A stretch of 41,341 bases of DNA from Terrimesophilobacter sp036833635 (GTDB lineage: Bacteria > Actinomycetota > Actinomycetes > Actinomycetales > Microbacteriaceae), in NCBI GenBank assembly GCA_036833635.1, contig DAITPJ010000007.1, forward strand, positions 1-41,341, written 5' to 3'. Shown in pieces: positions 7,459 through 16,072 of the stretch (positions within the stretch are counted from its first letter, which is position 1; every line of letters starts with the position of its first letter). The notes beneath the pieces were generated by a model. The model did no database searches, was not told the origin of the DNA, and saw only the letters and a list, made by a program, of their open reading frames with translations. A program made the translations under genes and the position numbers.

Positions 7459-7989
7459 ATGCCTGCACGCACCGTGCTGCAGCACTCCGACATCACGCGG
7501 GCGCTGACCCGCATCTCGCACGAGATCCTCGAGTCCGACCTCGGCGGCTCTGGCCTCGTCCTCCTCGGCATCCCGACGCGAGGAGTGGTCCTCGCGGAGC
7601 GCATCGGTCGCCAGCTGGAGCTCATCGAGCCTGGCAGCGGCGTCACGGGAACGCTCGACGTCACGATGCACCGGGACGATCTCGCCAGGAACCCGACGAG
7701 GGCACCGCAGCCCACGCGCATCCCGCAGGGCGGGATCGACGGTCGCACTGTCGTTCTCGTCGACGATGTGCTCTTCTCCGGCCGCACGATCAGGGCCGCG
7801 CTCGACGCCATGATCGACCTCGGGAGGCCGCGGGCCGTCCGGCTCGCCGTGCTCGTGGACCGCGGCCACCGCGAACTGCCCATCAGGGCCGACTTCGTCG
7901 GAAAGAACCTCCCCACATCGACCGCAGAGCGCATCCATGTCCGCGTCGAGGAGATCGACGGGGTCGATGAGGTGACGATCGAGTCATGA
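7459..7989 (+). CDS. pyrR: PyrR bifunctional pyr-operon regulator / uracil phosphoribosyltransferase
   Basis: 176 residues. PyrR is an RNA-binding repressor of pyrimidine genes that senses UMP/UTP against PRPP, and it has some uracil phosphoribosyltransferase activity. The type I phosphoribosyltransferase PRPP loop is VVLVDDVLFSGRTIRAAL (residues 98-115). The N-terminal helix RALTRISHEILE and the GIPTRGVVLAERI segment are typical. DVTMHRDDLARNPTRAPQP is the flap and basic region used in RNA binding and dimer contacts. A strong AAGGAGG lies five bases before ATG 7459 but is part of the PyrR-binding hairpin, so autoregulation is expected. The stop overlaps pyrB (ATGA). Confidence 0.96.
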   Translation: MPARTVLQHSDITRALTRISHEILESDLGGSGLVLLGIPTRGVVLAERIGRQLELIEPGSGVTGTLDVTMHRDDLARNPTRAPQPTRIPQGGIDGRTVVLVDDVLFSGRTIRAALDAMIDLGRPRAVRLAVLVDRGHRELPIRADFVGKNLPTSTAERIHVRVEEIDGVDEVTIES

Positions 7990-8939
7990 GACACCTTCTG
8001 AGCACCAAGGATCTCGCTCGCGAGGAGGCCGTCGCGATTCTCGACGTCGCAGAGGACATGGCGGAGGTAGCGGGCCGTGAGGTTCCGAGGCTTCCCGCGC
8101 TGCGCGGGCGAACCGTCGTCAATCTCTTCTACGAGGACTCGACCCGCACACGCATCTCCTTCGAGGCGGCGGCGAAGCGCTTGAGCGCCGACGTCATCAA
8201 CTTCAGCGCGAAGGGCTCGAGCGTCTCCAAGGGGGAGAGTCTCAAGGACACCGCGCAGACGCTCGCCGCCATGGGCGCCGACGCCGTCGTCATCCGGCAT
8301 GCGGCATCCGGGGCACCCCAGGTGCTCGCGGCGAGCGGCTGGATCGACGCAGGGATCGTCAACGCGGGCGACGGTACCCACGAGCACCCCACCCAGGCGC
8401 TCCTCGACGCCTACACGATCCGCAAGCGGCTCCACGGTGACGATGCGCGCGGCCGCGCCCTCGACGGGACGCGCGTGACGATCGTCGGCGACATCCTGCA
8501 CTCGAGGGTCGCGCGCTCGAACGTGTGGCTGCTCACGACCCTCGGCGCGAGTGTCGACCTCGTCGCACCGGCGACGCTCATGCCCGTCGCGATCGAGGGC
8601 TGGCCCGTCATCCAGGGCTACGACCTCGACAGAGCGGTCGACGCCGCACCGGATGTGGTCATGATGCTGCGCATCCAGGAGGAGCGGATGCATGCCGCGT
8701 TCTTCCCGAACGCGAGGGAGTACTCGCGGCAGTGGGGCCTCGACGACGAACGGATGGCACGACTCCCGGCCGATAGCATGGTCATGCACCCCGGTCCGAT
8801 GAACCGCGGTCTCGAGATCTCCGCCAGTGCCGCCGACTCGACGCGGTCCACGGTGCGCGAACAGGTCGCCAACGGGGTCTCGGTGAGGATGGCCGTGCTG
8901 TATCTGCTGCTCACCGGATCGGGGGAGGGGCGCGCATGA
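7986..8939 (+). CDS. pyrB: Aspartate carbamoyltransferase, catalytic chain
   Basis: 317 residues. It condenses carbamoyl phosphate and aspartate, the first committed step of pyrimidine synthesis. The carbamoyl-phosphate motif STRTR is at residues 52-56. The SSVSKGESLKDT loop provides the 80s-loop Ser/Lys. GDGTHEHPTQALLD is the conserved HPTQ segment, and MLRIQEERM plus VMHPGPMNRG bind aspartate. No pyrI regulatory chain is adjacent, so this is likely a class without PyrI, possibly associating with the dihydroorotase encoded next. Start overlaps pyrR by four bases and stop overlaps pyrC by four. Confidence 0.96.
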   Translation: MRHLLSTKDLAREEAVAILDVAEDMAEVAGREVPRLPALRGRTVVNLFYEDSTRTRISFEAAAKRLSADVINFSAKGSSVSKGESLKDTAQTLAAMGADAVVIRHAASGAPQVLAASGWIDAGIVNAGDGTHEHPTQALLDAYTIRKRLHGDDARGRALDGTRVTIVGDILHSRVARSNVWLLTTLGASVDLVAPATLMPVAIEGWPVIQGYDLDRAVDAAPDVVMMLRIQEERMHAAFFPNAREYSRQWGLDDERMARLPADSMVMHPGPMNRGLEISASAADSTRSTVREQVANGVSVRMAVLYLLLTGSGEGRA

Positions 8940-10276
8940 ACCGGATCCTCATCCGCGGCGCTGCGCTTCCCGACGGCTCGCGCACCGACATCCTCGTGGC
9001 CGACGGGCTCATCGCCGAACTCGGCCGCACAATCTCCGATGGCAAGGCGAGGCTCATCGATGCCGACGGGCTCATCGCGCTGCCGGGCCTCGTCGATCTG
9101 CATACCCACTTGCGCGAACCCGGTTTCGAGCACAGTGAGACGGTCCTGACCGGTTCGCGCGCCGCCGCGAAAGGCGGCTTCACGGCCGTGCATGCGATGG
9201 CCAACACCTCGCCGGTCGCCGACACGGCGGGAGTGGTCGAGCAGGTCCAGTCCCTCGGGGATGCCGCGGGCTACGTCATGGTGCGACCGGTGGGCGCCGT
9301 GACCGTCGGCCTCGACGGCGAGAGGCTCGCCGAGATCGGCGCGATGGCGCGGAGTCGCGCGGCAGTGCGGGTCTTCTCCGACGACGGGAAGTGCGTCTCG
9401 GATGCCCTCCTCATGCGGCGCGCGCTGGAATACGTCAAGTCCTTCGACGGCGTCATCGCCCAGCACGCCCAGGAGCCGAGACTCACCGAAGGGGCCCAGC
9501 TCAATGAGGGCGCGCTCAGCAGTGAACTCGGTTTGAGCGGCTGGCCCGCGGTGGCCGAGGAAGCGGTCATCGCGCGCGACGTCCTGCTCGCGGCCCACGT
9601 GGGCGCACGCCTCCATGTCTGCCACGTGTCGACGGCCGGATCGGTCGAGGTCATCCGCTGGGCGAAGGCGCGAGGAATCCCGGTGACGGCAGAAGTCACG
9701 CCGCATCACCTGCTGCTGACCGAGGAACTCGCCCGCGGCTACGACTCGCGCTTCAAGGTCAACCCGCCGCTGCGGAGGCACGAGGACGTCGAAGCGCTGC
9801 GCGCCGGGGTCGCCGACGGCACGATCGACGCGATCGCGACCGACCACGCGCCGCATCCGCGCGAGGCCAAGGACTGTGAATGGGAGGCGGCGGCGTTCGG
9901 GATGGTCGGCCTGGAGTCGGCGCTCTCCGTCGTCCAGGCCGCGCTCGTCGACACGGGGATCCTCGGCTGGGCGGATGTCGCGCGCGTGCTGTCGGCGACG
10001 CCGGCGGCGATCGGCGGGCTCGACGGCTCTGCACGTCGTATCGCGGCAGGGGCTCCTGCCGAGATCACACTCGTCGACGCCGCCGCGAACAGGGTCTTCT
10101 CCGAGGGCGACCTCGGCGGCCGGTCCGGCAACTCGCCGTATCTCGCGATGACGCTTCCCGGGCGCGTGGTGGGCACGATCCACCATGGTTACGAAACAGT
10201 TCGCGACGGCGTGCTCGTCGAGGAGAACGAGGTCGCCCGGTGGGCGACGGAATGGAGATCACAGTATCGTGGATAG
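8936..10276 (+). CDS. pyrC: Dihydroorotase (class I)
   Basis: 446 residues. It cyclises carbamoyl aspartate to dihydroorotate. Metal-binding residues are clear: DLHTHLREPG gives His 56 and 58, FSDDGK gives the bridging Asp at about 149-150 that replaces a carboxylated Lys, then His 177 (IAQHAQE), His 230 (HVCHVS) and Asp 303 (ATDHAPH). This pattern and the length are those of the Bacillus/Aquifex-type class I enzyme. The start overlaps the pyrB stop. The stop overlaps the GTG of the membrane protein gene that follows, keeping the operon fully coupled. Confidence 0.96.
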   Translation: MNRILIRGAALPDGSRTDILVADGLIAELGRTISDGKARLIDADGLIALPGLVDLHTHLREPGFEHSETVLTGSRAAAKGGFTAVHAMANTSPVADTAGVVEQVQSLGDAAGYVMVRPVGAVTVGLDGERLAEIGAMARSRAAVRVFSDDGKCVSDALLMRRALEYVKSFDGVIAQHAQEPRLTEGAQLNEGALSSELGLSGWPAVAEEAVIARDVLLAAHVGARLHVCHVSTAGSVEVIRWAKARGIPVTAEVTPHHLLLTEELARGYDSRFKVNPPLRRHEDVEALRAGVADGTIDAIATDHAPHPREAKDCEWEAAAFGMVGLESALSVVQAALVDTGILGWADVARVLSATPAAIGGLDGSARRIAAGAPAEITLVDAAANRVFSEGDLGGRSGNSPYLAMTLPGRVVGTIHHGYETVRDGVLVEENEVARWATEWRSQYRG

Positions 10277-10769
10277 GCTCCTGCCGAGCATCATCGTCGG
10301 ACTCGTCATCGCTGCCGCCCTCGTTGGCATGCTCATCGGCTGGCGCGCACGACAGCGCCGACAGGCGGACATTCAGGAGCCGCACGGTGTTCCCGCTGAC
10401 CCAGGGGACGTCGTCGTGAGCGCGAGCGGCCTCTACGTCGCGACGACGCGCAGCGGCGAACCGCTCGAGCGCATCACCGTGCGAAGGCTCGGCTACCCCT
10501 CACGAACCGTCGCGACAGTCCATGACCGCGGTATCGTGCTCGAGCTCACTGGCGAGGACTCCGTGTTCGTCCCCGCCACCGACCTCATGGTGGCGACGCG
10601 GGCGACATGGGCGATCGACAAGGCCGTCGAGCCGGGAGGGCTCGTCCTGCTCGGCTGGCGCCTCGGCGGCCTCGACGTCGACAGCTACCTCCGCCTCGAT
10701 GGGGAACCGCAGGCGTTCCTGGATGCCGCCGCAGGCATCGCCGCACTCTCGCCGGAGGCGGACGCGTGA
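10269..10769 (+). CDS. Conserved membrane-anchored protein of the pyr operon (PH-like, function unknown)
   Basis: 166 residues from GTG 10269, overlapping the pyrC stop. One transmembrane helix occupies residues about 6-25 (LPSIIVGLVIAAALVGMLIGW), followed by a basic stop-transfer stretch RARQRR. The rest (about 45-150) is a beta-rich soluble domain with Arg-hydrophobic alternations (ITVRRLGYPSRTVATV, GIVLELTGEDSVFVPA) and a final helix. A comparable gene sits between pyrC and carA in Mycobacterium (Rv1382 in M. tuberculosis). Position and topology match, but no function is established. A bacterial PH-like fold is my guess from the strand pattern. Upstream in-frame sequence from 10185 lies within pyrC and is not used. 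Confidence 0.8.
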   Translation: MDRLLPSIIVGLVIAAALVGMLIGWRARQRRQADIQEPHGVPADPGDVVVSASGLYVATTRSGEPLERITVRRLGYPSRTVATVHDRGIVLELTGEDSVFVPATDLMVATRATWAIDKAVEPGGLVLLGWRLGGLDVDSYLRLDGEPQAFLDAAAGIAALSPEADA

Positions 10770-11902
10770 CGCGCGGAAAGGAACCGGCCGTCCTCGTGCT
10801 CGAGGACGGGACCCGGTTTCCGGGTGCCGCCTACGGCGCCATCGGGAGGACCATCGGGGAGGCCGTGTTCTCGACCGGCATGACGGGGTACCAGGAGACG
10901 ATCACGGACCCGTCCTACGCGGGCCAGATCGTGCTCATGACGGCGCCCCACATCGGCATCACCGGAGTCAACGACGAGGACGGCGAATCCGACCGGATCT
11001 GGGTCGCCGGCTTCATCGTGCGAGATCCATCCCGCACGGTGTCGAGCTTCCGCGCGACCCGCAGCCTCGACGCCGAGCTACTCGGCCAGGGCATCGTCGG
11101 CATGAGCGGCATCGACACCCGCGCGGTCACCCGGCGCCTCCGCTCGGTCGGTGTCATGCGCGCGGGCATCTTCTCCGGGCCGGATGCCACGCTCGACGCG
11201 GGGGAACAGCTATCCCTCGTGCTCGCGGGCGAGGAGATGGCAGGGCAGAATCTCTCCGCGGTCGTCTCGACCACCGAGCTCTACCGGCTGCCGGCTGAGG
11301 GAGCCAGGATCGGTTCGGTCGCGGTGCTCGACCTCGGTGTCAAGACCTCGACCCTGCGCCATCTCACGGCGCGCGGCTTCGAAGTGCTCGTGGTCCCTGA
11401 GTCGATTTCCGCCGCCGATCTCTTCGCTCTCGAACCGGATGCCGTCTTCTTCTCGAACGGACCAGGCGACCCCGGCGCATCCGATCGGCACGTCAACCTC
11501 CTGAAGGAGGTCCTCGAACGGCGATTGCCGTTCTTCGGGATCTGCTTCGGCAACCAGTTGCTCGGCCGGGCGCTCGGCTACCGCACCTACAAGCTTCCCT
11601 TCGGGCACAGGGGCCTCAACCAGCCGGTCGTCGACCGCGCGACGGGGAAGACGGAGATCACGGCGCACAACCACGGCTTCGCCGTCGAGGCGTCCATCGA
11701 CGGGGTATCGGAATCTCCGGCCGGGTTCGGGCGCGTCGAGGTCAGCCACGTCAATCTCAACGACAACGTCGTCGAGGGGCTCCGAGCCCTCGACCTTCCC
11801 GCGTTCTCCGTGCAGTACCACCCGGAGGCTGCGGCAGGGCCGCATGATGCCAACTACCTGTTCGATCGGTTTGCTGCGATGGTGAAGGAGGCCGGTTCAT
11901 AA
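10766..11902 (+). CDS. carA: Carbamoyl-phosphate synthase small chain
   Basis: 378 residues from GTG 10766. The subunit hydrolyses glutamine and passes ammonia to CarB. The N-terminal CarA domain has FSTGMTGYQETITDPSYAGQ and GIDTRAVTRRLR. The C-terminal class I amidotransferase has the nucleophile Cys at about 260 in FFGICFGNQLLG, the PFGHRGLNQPV loop and the His/Glu pair in VQYHPEA. The start overlaps the preceding membrane gene by four bases, and the stop overlaps carB by one. It supplies carbamoyl phosphate to both pyrimidine and arginine pathways; the location in the pyr operon suggests pyrimidine control. Confidence 0.96.
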   Translation: MTRGKEPAVLVLEDGTRFPGAAYGAIGRTIGEAVFSTGMTGYQETITDPSYAGQIVLMTAPHIGITGVNDEDGESDRIWVAGFIVRDPSRTVSSFRATRSLDAELLGQGIVGMSGIDTRAVTRRLRSVGVMRAGIFSGPDATLDAGEQLSLVLAGEEMAGQNLSAVVSTTELYRLPAEGARIGSVAVLDLGVKTSTLRHLTARGFEVLVVPESISAADLFALEPDAVFFSNGPGDPGASDRHVNLLKEVLERRLPFFGICFGNQLLGRALGYRTYKLPFGHRGLNQPVVDRATGKTEITAHNHGFAVEASIDGVSESPAGFGRVEVSHVNLNDNVVEGLRALDLPAFSVQYHPEAAAGPHDANYLFDRFAAMVKEAGS

Positions 11903-14900
11903 TGCCGAAGCGCGATGACATCCGCTCGGTCCTCGTCATCGGCTCCGGTCCGATCGTCATCGGGCAGGCCTGCGAGTTCGACTACTCGGGCACCCAGGCC
12001 TGCCGCGTGCTGCGCGAGGAGGGCGTGCGCGTCATCCTCATCAACTCCAACCCCGCGACGATCATGACCGACCCCGACTTCGCGGACGCGACCTACGTCG
12101 AGCCCATCACATGGGAGGTCATCGAGACGATCATCGCCAAGGAACGACCGGATGCCATCCTGCCGACGCTCGGCGGCCAGACGGCACTCAATGCGGCCAT
12201 CGAGCTCCATGAGCACGGCGTGCTCGAGAAGTACGGCGTCGAACTGATCGGGGCCGACTTCGAGGCGATCCAGAAGGGCGAGGACCGCCTGCTGTTCAAA
12301 AACCTCGTGATCCAGGCCGGGGCGGAGGTCGCCCGCTCGCACATCGCCCACACGGTCGACGAGGCCATCGCGTTCGCCGAGGATCTCGGGTACCCGCTCG
12401 TCATCAGGCCCTCCTTCACGATGGGCGGGCTGGGGAGCGGCTTCGCCTACACGCGCGAGGAGCTCGTGAGGATGGTCGCGGACGGGCTGCACCAGAGCCC
12501 GACGACCGAGGTGCTCCTCGAGGAGTCGATCCTCGGCTGGAAGGAGTACGAGCTCGAGCTCATGCGCGACACGTCGGACAACACCGTTGTCGTGTGCTCG
12601 ATCGAGAACGTCGACCCGGTCGGAGTGCACACGGGGGATTCGATCACCGTTGCGCCCGCGCTCACTCTCACCGATCGCGAGTTCCAGAACCTGCGCGACA
12701 TCGGGATCGAGATCATCCGGCTCGTGGGTGTCGACACGGGCGGGTGCAACATCCAGTTCGCCGTCGACCCGGCGACCGGCCGGGTCATCGTCATCGAGAT
12801 GAACCCGAGGGTCTCGCGATCGAGCGCGCTCGCGAGCAAGGCGACGGGGTTCCCGATCGCGAAGATCGCCGCGAAACTCGCGATCGGCTATCGCCTCGAC
12901 GAGATCCCGAACGACATCACTGGGGTCACCCCCGCGAGTTTCGAGCCGACGCTCGACTACGTCGTCGTCAAGGTTCCTCGATTCGCCTTCGAGAAGTTCC
13001 CGGCGGCCGACCCCCGGCTCACGACGACCATGAAGTCGGTCGGCGAGGCCATGGCGATCGGGCGCAACTACGCGACCGCGCTGCAGAAGGCGCTTCGTTC
13101 GCTCGAGAAGCGCGGGTCGTCGTTCCACTGGGCAGGGGAGCCGGGGGACAAGGCGGAACTGCTCACCGCCGCGAGCATCCCCACCGACGGCCGCATCGTG
13201 ACGGTGCAGCAGGCGCTCAGGGCCGGCGCCACGATCGACGAGGTCTTCCAGGCGACCGGGATCGACCCGTGGTTCGTCGACCAGGTGGTGCTCATCAATG
13301 AGATCGCCGACGAGGTCTCCTCAGCGGAGACGCTCGACGCCGGGCTCCTCCGGCACGCCAAGAACCACGGGTTCTCGGATGCCCAGTTGGCCGCTCTGCG
13401 GGGCCTCGAGGAGGCGGAGCTGCGCGTCATCCGTCACCATGAAGGCGTGCGCCCGGTGTTCAAGACGGTCGACACCTGCGCGGGAGAGTTCCCCGCGCTC
13501 ACGCCGTACCACTACTCGAGCTACGACGAGGAGTCCGAAGTCACCCCGAGCGACCGGCGCAAGATCGTCATTCTCGGCTCAGGACCGAACCGCATCGGGC
13601 AGGGCGTCGAGTTCGACTACTCGTGCGTCCACGCGGCCTTCGCGCTCTCGGATGCCGGTTTCGAGACGATCATGATCAACTGCAACCCGGAGACGGTCTC
13701 CACCGACTACGACACGAGCGACCGGCTGTACTTCGAACCCCTCACGCTCGAGGACGTGCTCGAGGTCATCGACGCCGAGAGCGCGAGCGGGGAGCTCGTC
13801 GGGGTCATCGTGCAGCTCGGAGGCCAGACAGCGCTCGGGCTCGCGAAGGGGCTCGAAGCGGCAGGGGTTCGCATCCTCGGCACCTCTCCCTCCGCGATCG
13901 ACCTCGCCGAGGAGAGAGGGCTCTTCTCCGGGATCCTCGACGCGGCCGGCCTCATCGCTCCGCGCAACGGCACCGCGACCGATCTCGCAAGCGCCGTCGC
14001 CGTCGCAGAGGAGATCGGCTACCCGGTGCTCGTACGACCATCGTTCGTGCTCGGAGGGCGCGGCATGGAGATCGTCTACGACACCGAGTCGCTCGGCGGC
14101 TACTTCGACCGCGTCGCGGACCAGGCGATCATCGCGCCTGGCCTTCCGCTTCTCGTCGACCGCTTCCTCGATGACGCGATCGAGATCGATGTCGACGCGC
14201 TCTTCGACGGGACCGAGCTCTACATCGGCGGCGTCATGGAGCACCTCGAGGAGGCCGGAATCCACTCTGGCGACTCTTCGTGCACCCTGCCTCCCGTGAC
14301 GCTGGGGCGGGACGTGCTCGTCCAGGTGGGCGAAGCGACGGAGAAGATCGCCCGCGGCATCGGGGTTCAGGGACTCCTCAACGTGCAGTTCGCGATCGGC
14401 CAGGGTGTGCTCTATGTTCTCGAGGCCAACCCTCGGGCCTCGAGAACCGTCCCCTTCGTGTCGAAGGCGCTCGGGATCCAGCTCGCCAAGGCCGCGGCGC
14501 TCGTCATGGCCGGGTCGAGCATCCGTGCCCTCGTCGACAGCGGGATGCTCCCCGCCGTGGACGGGCTGCACAGCCCCATGGACTCTCCCGTCGCCGTCAA
14601 GGAGGCCGTGCTGCCCTTCAAGCGGTTCCGCACGCGCGAGGGGAGGATCGTCGACTCGATCCTCGGGCCGGAGATGCGGTCGACGGGCGAAGTCATGGGC
14701 ATCGACTCGAACTTCCCCAAGGCCTTCGCCAAGAGCCAGGCCGCCGCCTATGGGGGTCTGCCGGCATCCGGGACCGTTTTCGTCTCGGTCGCCGATCGCG
14801 ATAAGCGGGCGATCGTGCTTCCCGTCATGCGACTCCAGCAACTCGGGTTCGAACTGCTCGCGACGCAGGGCACAGCGGAGGTGCTCGCGCGCAACGGTAT

Positions 14901-15207
14901 CGACGCTCGTGTCGTGCGCAAGCATTCGGATGCCATCCCCGGCGACGAAGAGGCAGGGGACACCCGCTCGATCGTCGAGCTCATCGGAGCGGGCGAGGTC
15001 GACATCGTCATCAACACCCCGAGCGGGCGCCGTGCCAGGGCCGACGGGTACGAGATCCGAACGGCGACTGTCGCTGCGGACAAGGCGCTCTTCACGACGA
15101 TCGCCCAGCTCGGGGCGGCCGTGTCGTCGGTCGAGGCGATCCGGGAGGGGTTCGGTGTGCGCTCCCTTCAGGACTACGCACGGGACAGGGCGGCACGCCG
15201 TGCCTGA
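11902..15207 (+). CDS. carB: Carbamoyl-phosphate synthase large chain
   Basis: 1101 residues, full length. Two homologous ATP-grasp halves are visible. The first starts PKRDDIRSVLVIGSGPIVIG, with the ATP site near RPSFTMGGLGSG. The second starts at RKIVILGSGPNRIGQG (about residue 553), with VRPSFVLGGRGMEIVYD. The C-terminal 150 residues form the MGS-like allosteric domain (VADRDKRAIVLPVMRLQQLG onward, with INTPSGRRARADGYEIRTA), where UMP and other effectors bind in known enzymes. GAAGGAGG at 11884-11891 is a strong Shine-Dalgarno. The last eight bases overlap pyrF. No frameshift is apparent. Confidence 0.97.
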   Translation: MPKRDDIRSVLVIGSGPIVIGQACEFDYSGTQACRVLREEGVRVILINSNPATIMTDPDFADATYVEPITWEVIETIIAKERPDAILPTLGGQTALNAAIELHEHGVLEKYGVELIGADFEAIQKGEDRLLFKNLVIQAGAEVARSHIAHTVDEAIAFAEDLGYPLVIRPSFTMGGLGSGFAYTREELVRMVADGLHQSPTTEVLLEESILGWKEYELELMRDTSDNTVVVCSIENVDPVGVHTGDSITVAPALTLTDREFQNLRDIGIEIIRLVGVDTGGCNIQFAVDPATGRVIVIEMNPRVSRSSALASKATGFPIAKIAAKLAIGYRLDEIPNDITGVTPASFEPTLDYVVVKVPRFAFEKFPAADPRLTTTMKSVGEAMAIGRNYATALQKALRSLEKRGSSFHWAGEPGDKAELLTAASIPTDGRIVTVQQALRAGATIDEVFQATGIDPWFVDQVVLINEIADEVSSAETLDAGLLRHAKNHGFSDAQLAALRGLEEAELRVIRHHEGVRPVFKTVDTCAGEFPALTPYHYSSYDEESEVTPSDRRKIVILGSGPNRIGQGVEFDYSCVHAAFALSDAGFETIMINCNPETVSTDYDTSDRLYFEPLTLEDVLEVIDAESASGELVGVIVQLGGQTALGLAKGLEAAGVRILGTSPSAIDLAEERGLFSGILDAAGLIAPRNGTATDLASAVAVAEEIGYPVLVRPSFVLGGRGMEIVYDTESLGGYFDRVADQAIIAPGLPLLVDRFLDDAIEIDVDALFDGTELYIGGVMEHLEEAGIHSGDSSCTLPPVTLGRDVLVQVGEATEKIARGIGVQGLLNVQFAIGQGVLYVLEANPRASRTVPFVSKALGIQLAKAAALVMAGSSIRALVDSGMLPAVDGLHSPMDSPVAVKEAVLPFKRFRTREGRIVDSILGPEMRSTGEVMGIDSNFPKAFAKSQAAAYGGLPASGTVFVSVADRDKRAIVLPVMRLQQLGFELLATQGTAEVLARNGIDARVVRKHSDAIPGDEEAGDTRSIVELIGAGEVDIVINTPSGRRARADGYEIRTATVAADKALFTTIAQLGAAVSSVEAIREGFGVRSLQDYARDRAARRA

Positions 15208-16072
15208 CGCACCATTCGGCGAGAGGCTCGCCCACGCGTTCGCCACCAGAGGGCACCTGTGCGTCGGCATCGACCCGCATGCCGTCCTTCTCGCCGAATG
15301 GGGACTCTCCGACGACGCGGTCGGCGCCCGCGAGTTCGGCCTGCGCGTCATCGAGGCCGTCCGGGGGAGCGTGGGGATCGTCAAGCCCCAGGTCGCTTTC
15401 TTCGAGCGGCACGGGGCAGCGGGGTTCTCGGCTCTCGAGCAGGTCCTGGAGGCGGCGAGGGACGCCGGCCTCCTCGTGATCGCCGACGCCAAGCGCGGCG
15501 ATGTCGGGAGCACGGTCGACGCGTATGGCGAGGTGTGGCTCACGCCGGGGAGCCCGCTCGAGGCCGATGCGCTCACGGTCAGCGCCTTCCAGGGCGTCGG
15601 CTCGCTCGCAGGGCCCCTTCGGCTCGCCCGTGACGCCGGCAAGGGCCTCTTCGTGCTCGCGGCGACATCGAACCCGGAGTCCGCCCAGCAGCAGGCGGCC
15701 ATCATCGGCCAAGGGCGCAGGGCCGGCATGACCGTCGCCGCCGGTATTGTCGATGAGGTGATGGCTCTCAACGCGGCCGACGCGACCCGGAAGGTCGCTC
15801 TGGGCGACGTGGGCGTCGTGATCGGGGCGACCGTGGAGCTGTCCGAACTCGGCATTCCACTCGAGGCCATGGCTCTCGCCCCAGCCACCCCCGTCCTCGC
15901 TCCCGGTTTCGGCCACCAGGGTGCGCACTTCTCCGAGCTGCGCGCCCGGTATGGCCCCGCCGCGCCCTGTGTGATCGCCTCGACCTCGCGCGGGGTGCTC
16001 GCGGCTGGACCTTCCCGCATCGCCGAGGCCGTAGCGCGCCAGTCGGGAGAACTCGCGGAATGCCTCGGGTAG
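15200..16072 (+). CDS. pyrF: Orotidine 5'-phosphate decarboxylase (type 2)
   Basis: 290 residues from GTG 15200, overlapping the end of carB by eight bases. It decarboxylates OMP to UMP. The family-2 (actinobacterial/Thermus-like) form is indicated by length and by the N-terminus LCVGIDPHAVLL. The catalytic Asp-Lys array is DAKRGDVGSTVDAY, Lys about 98. The phosphate-binding end is FLAPGFGHQGA-like (here LAPGFGHQGAHFSEL). A longer in-frame reading from 14405 is a carB shadow. The stop lies inside the first codons of the mIHF-Gmk gene. pyrD and pyrE are not in this cluster. Confidence 0.95.
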   Translation: MPDAPFGERLAHAFATRGHLCVGIDPHAVLLAEWGLSDDAVGAREFGLRVIEAVRGSVGIVKPQVAFFERHGAAGFSALEQVLEAARDAGLLVIADAKRGDVGSTVDAYGEVWLTPGSPLEADALTVSAFQGVGSLAGPLRLARDAGKGLFVLAATSNPESAQQQAAIIGQGRRAGMTVAAGIVDEVMALNAADATRKVALGDVGVVIGATVELSELGIPLEAMALAPATPVLAPGFGHQGAHFSELRARYGPAAPCVIASTSRGVLAAGPSRIAEAVARQSGELAECLG

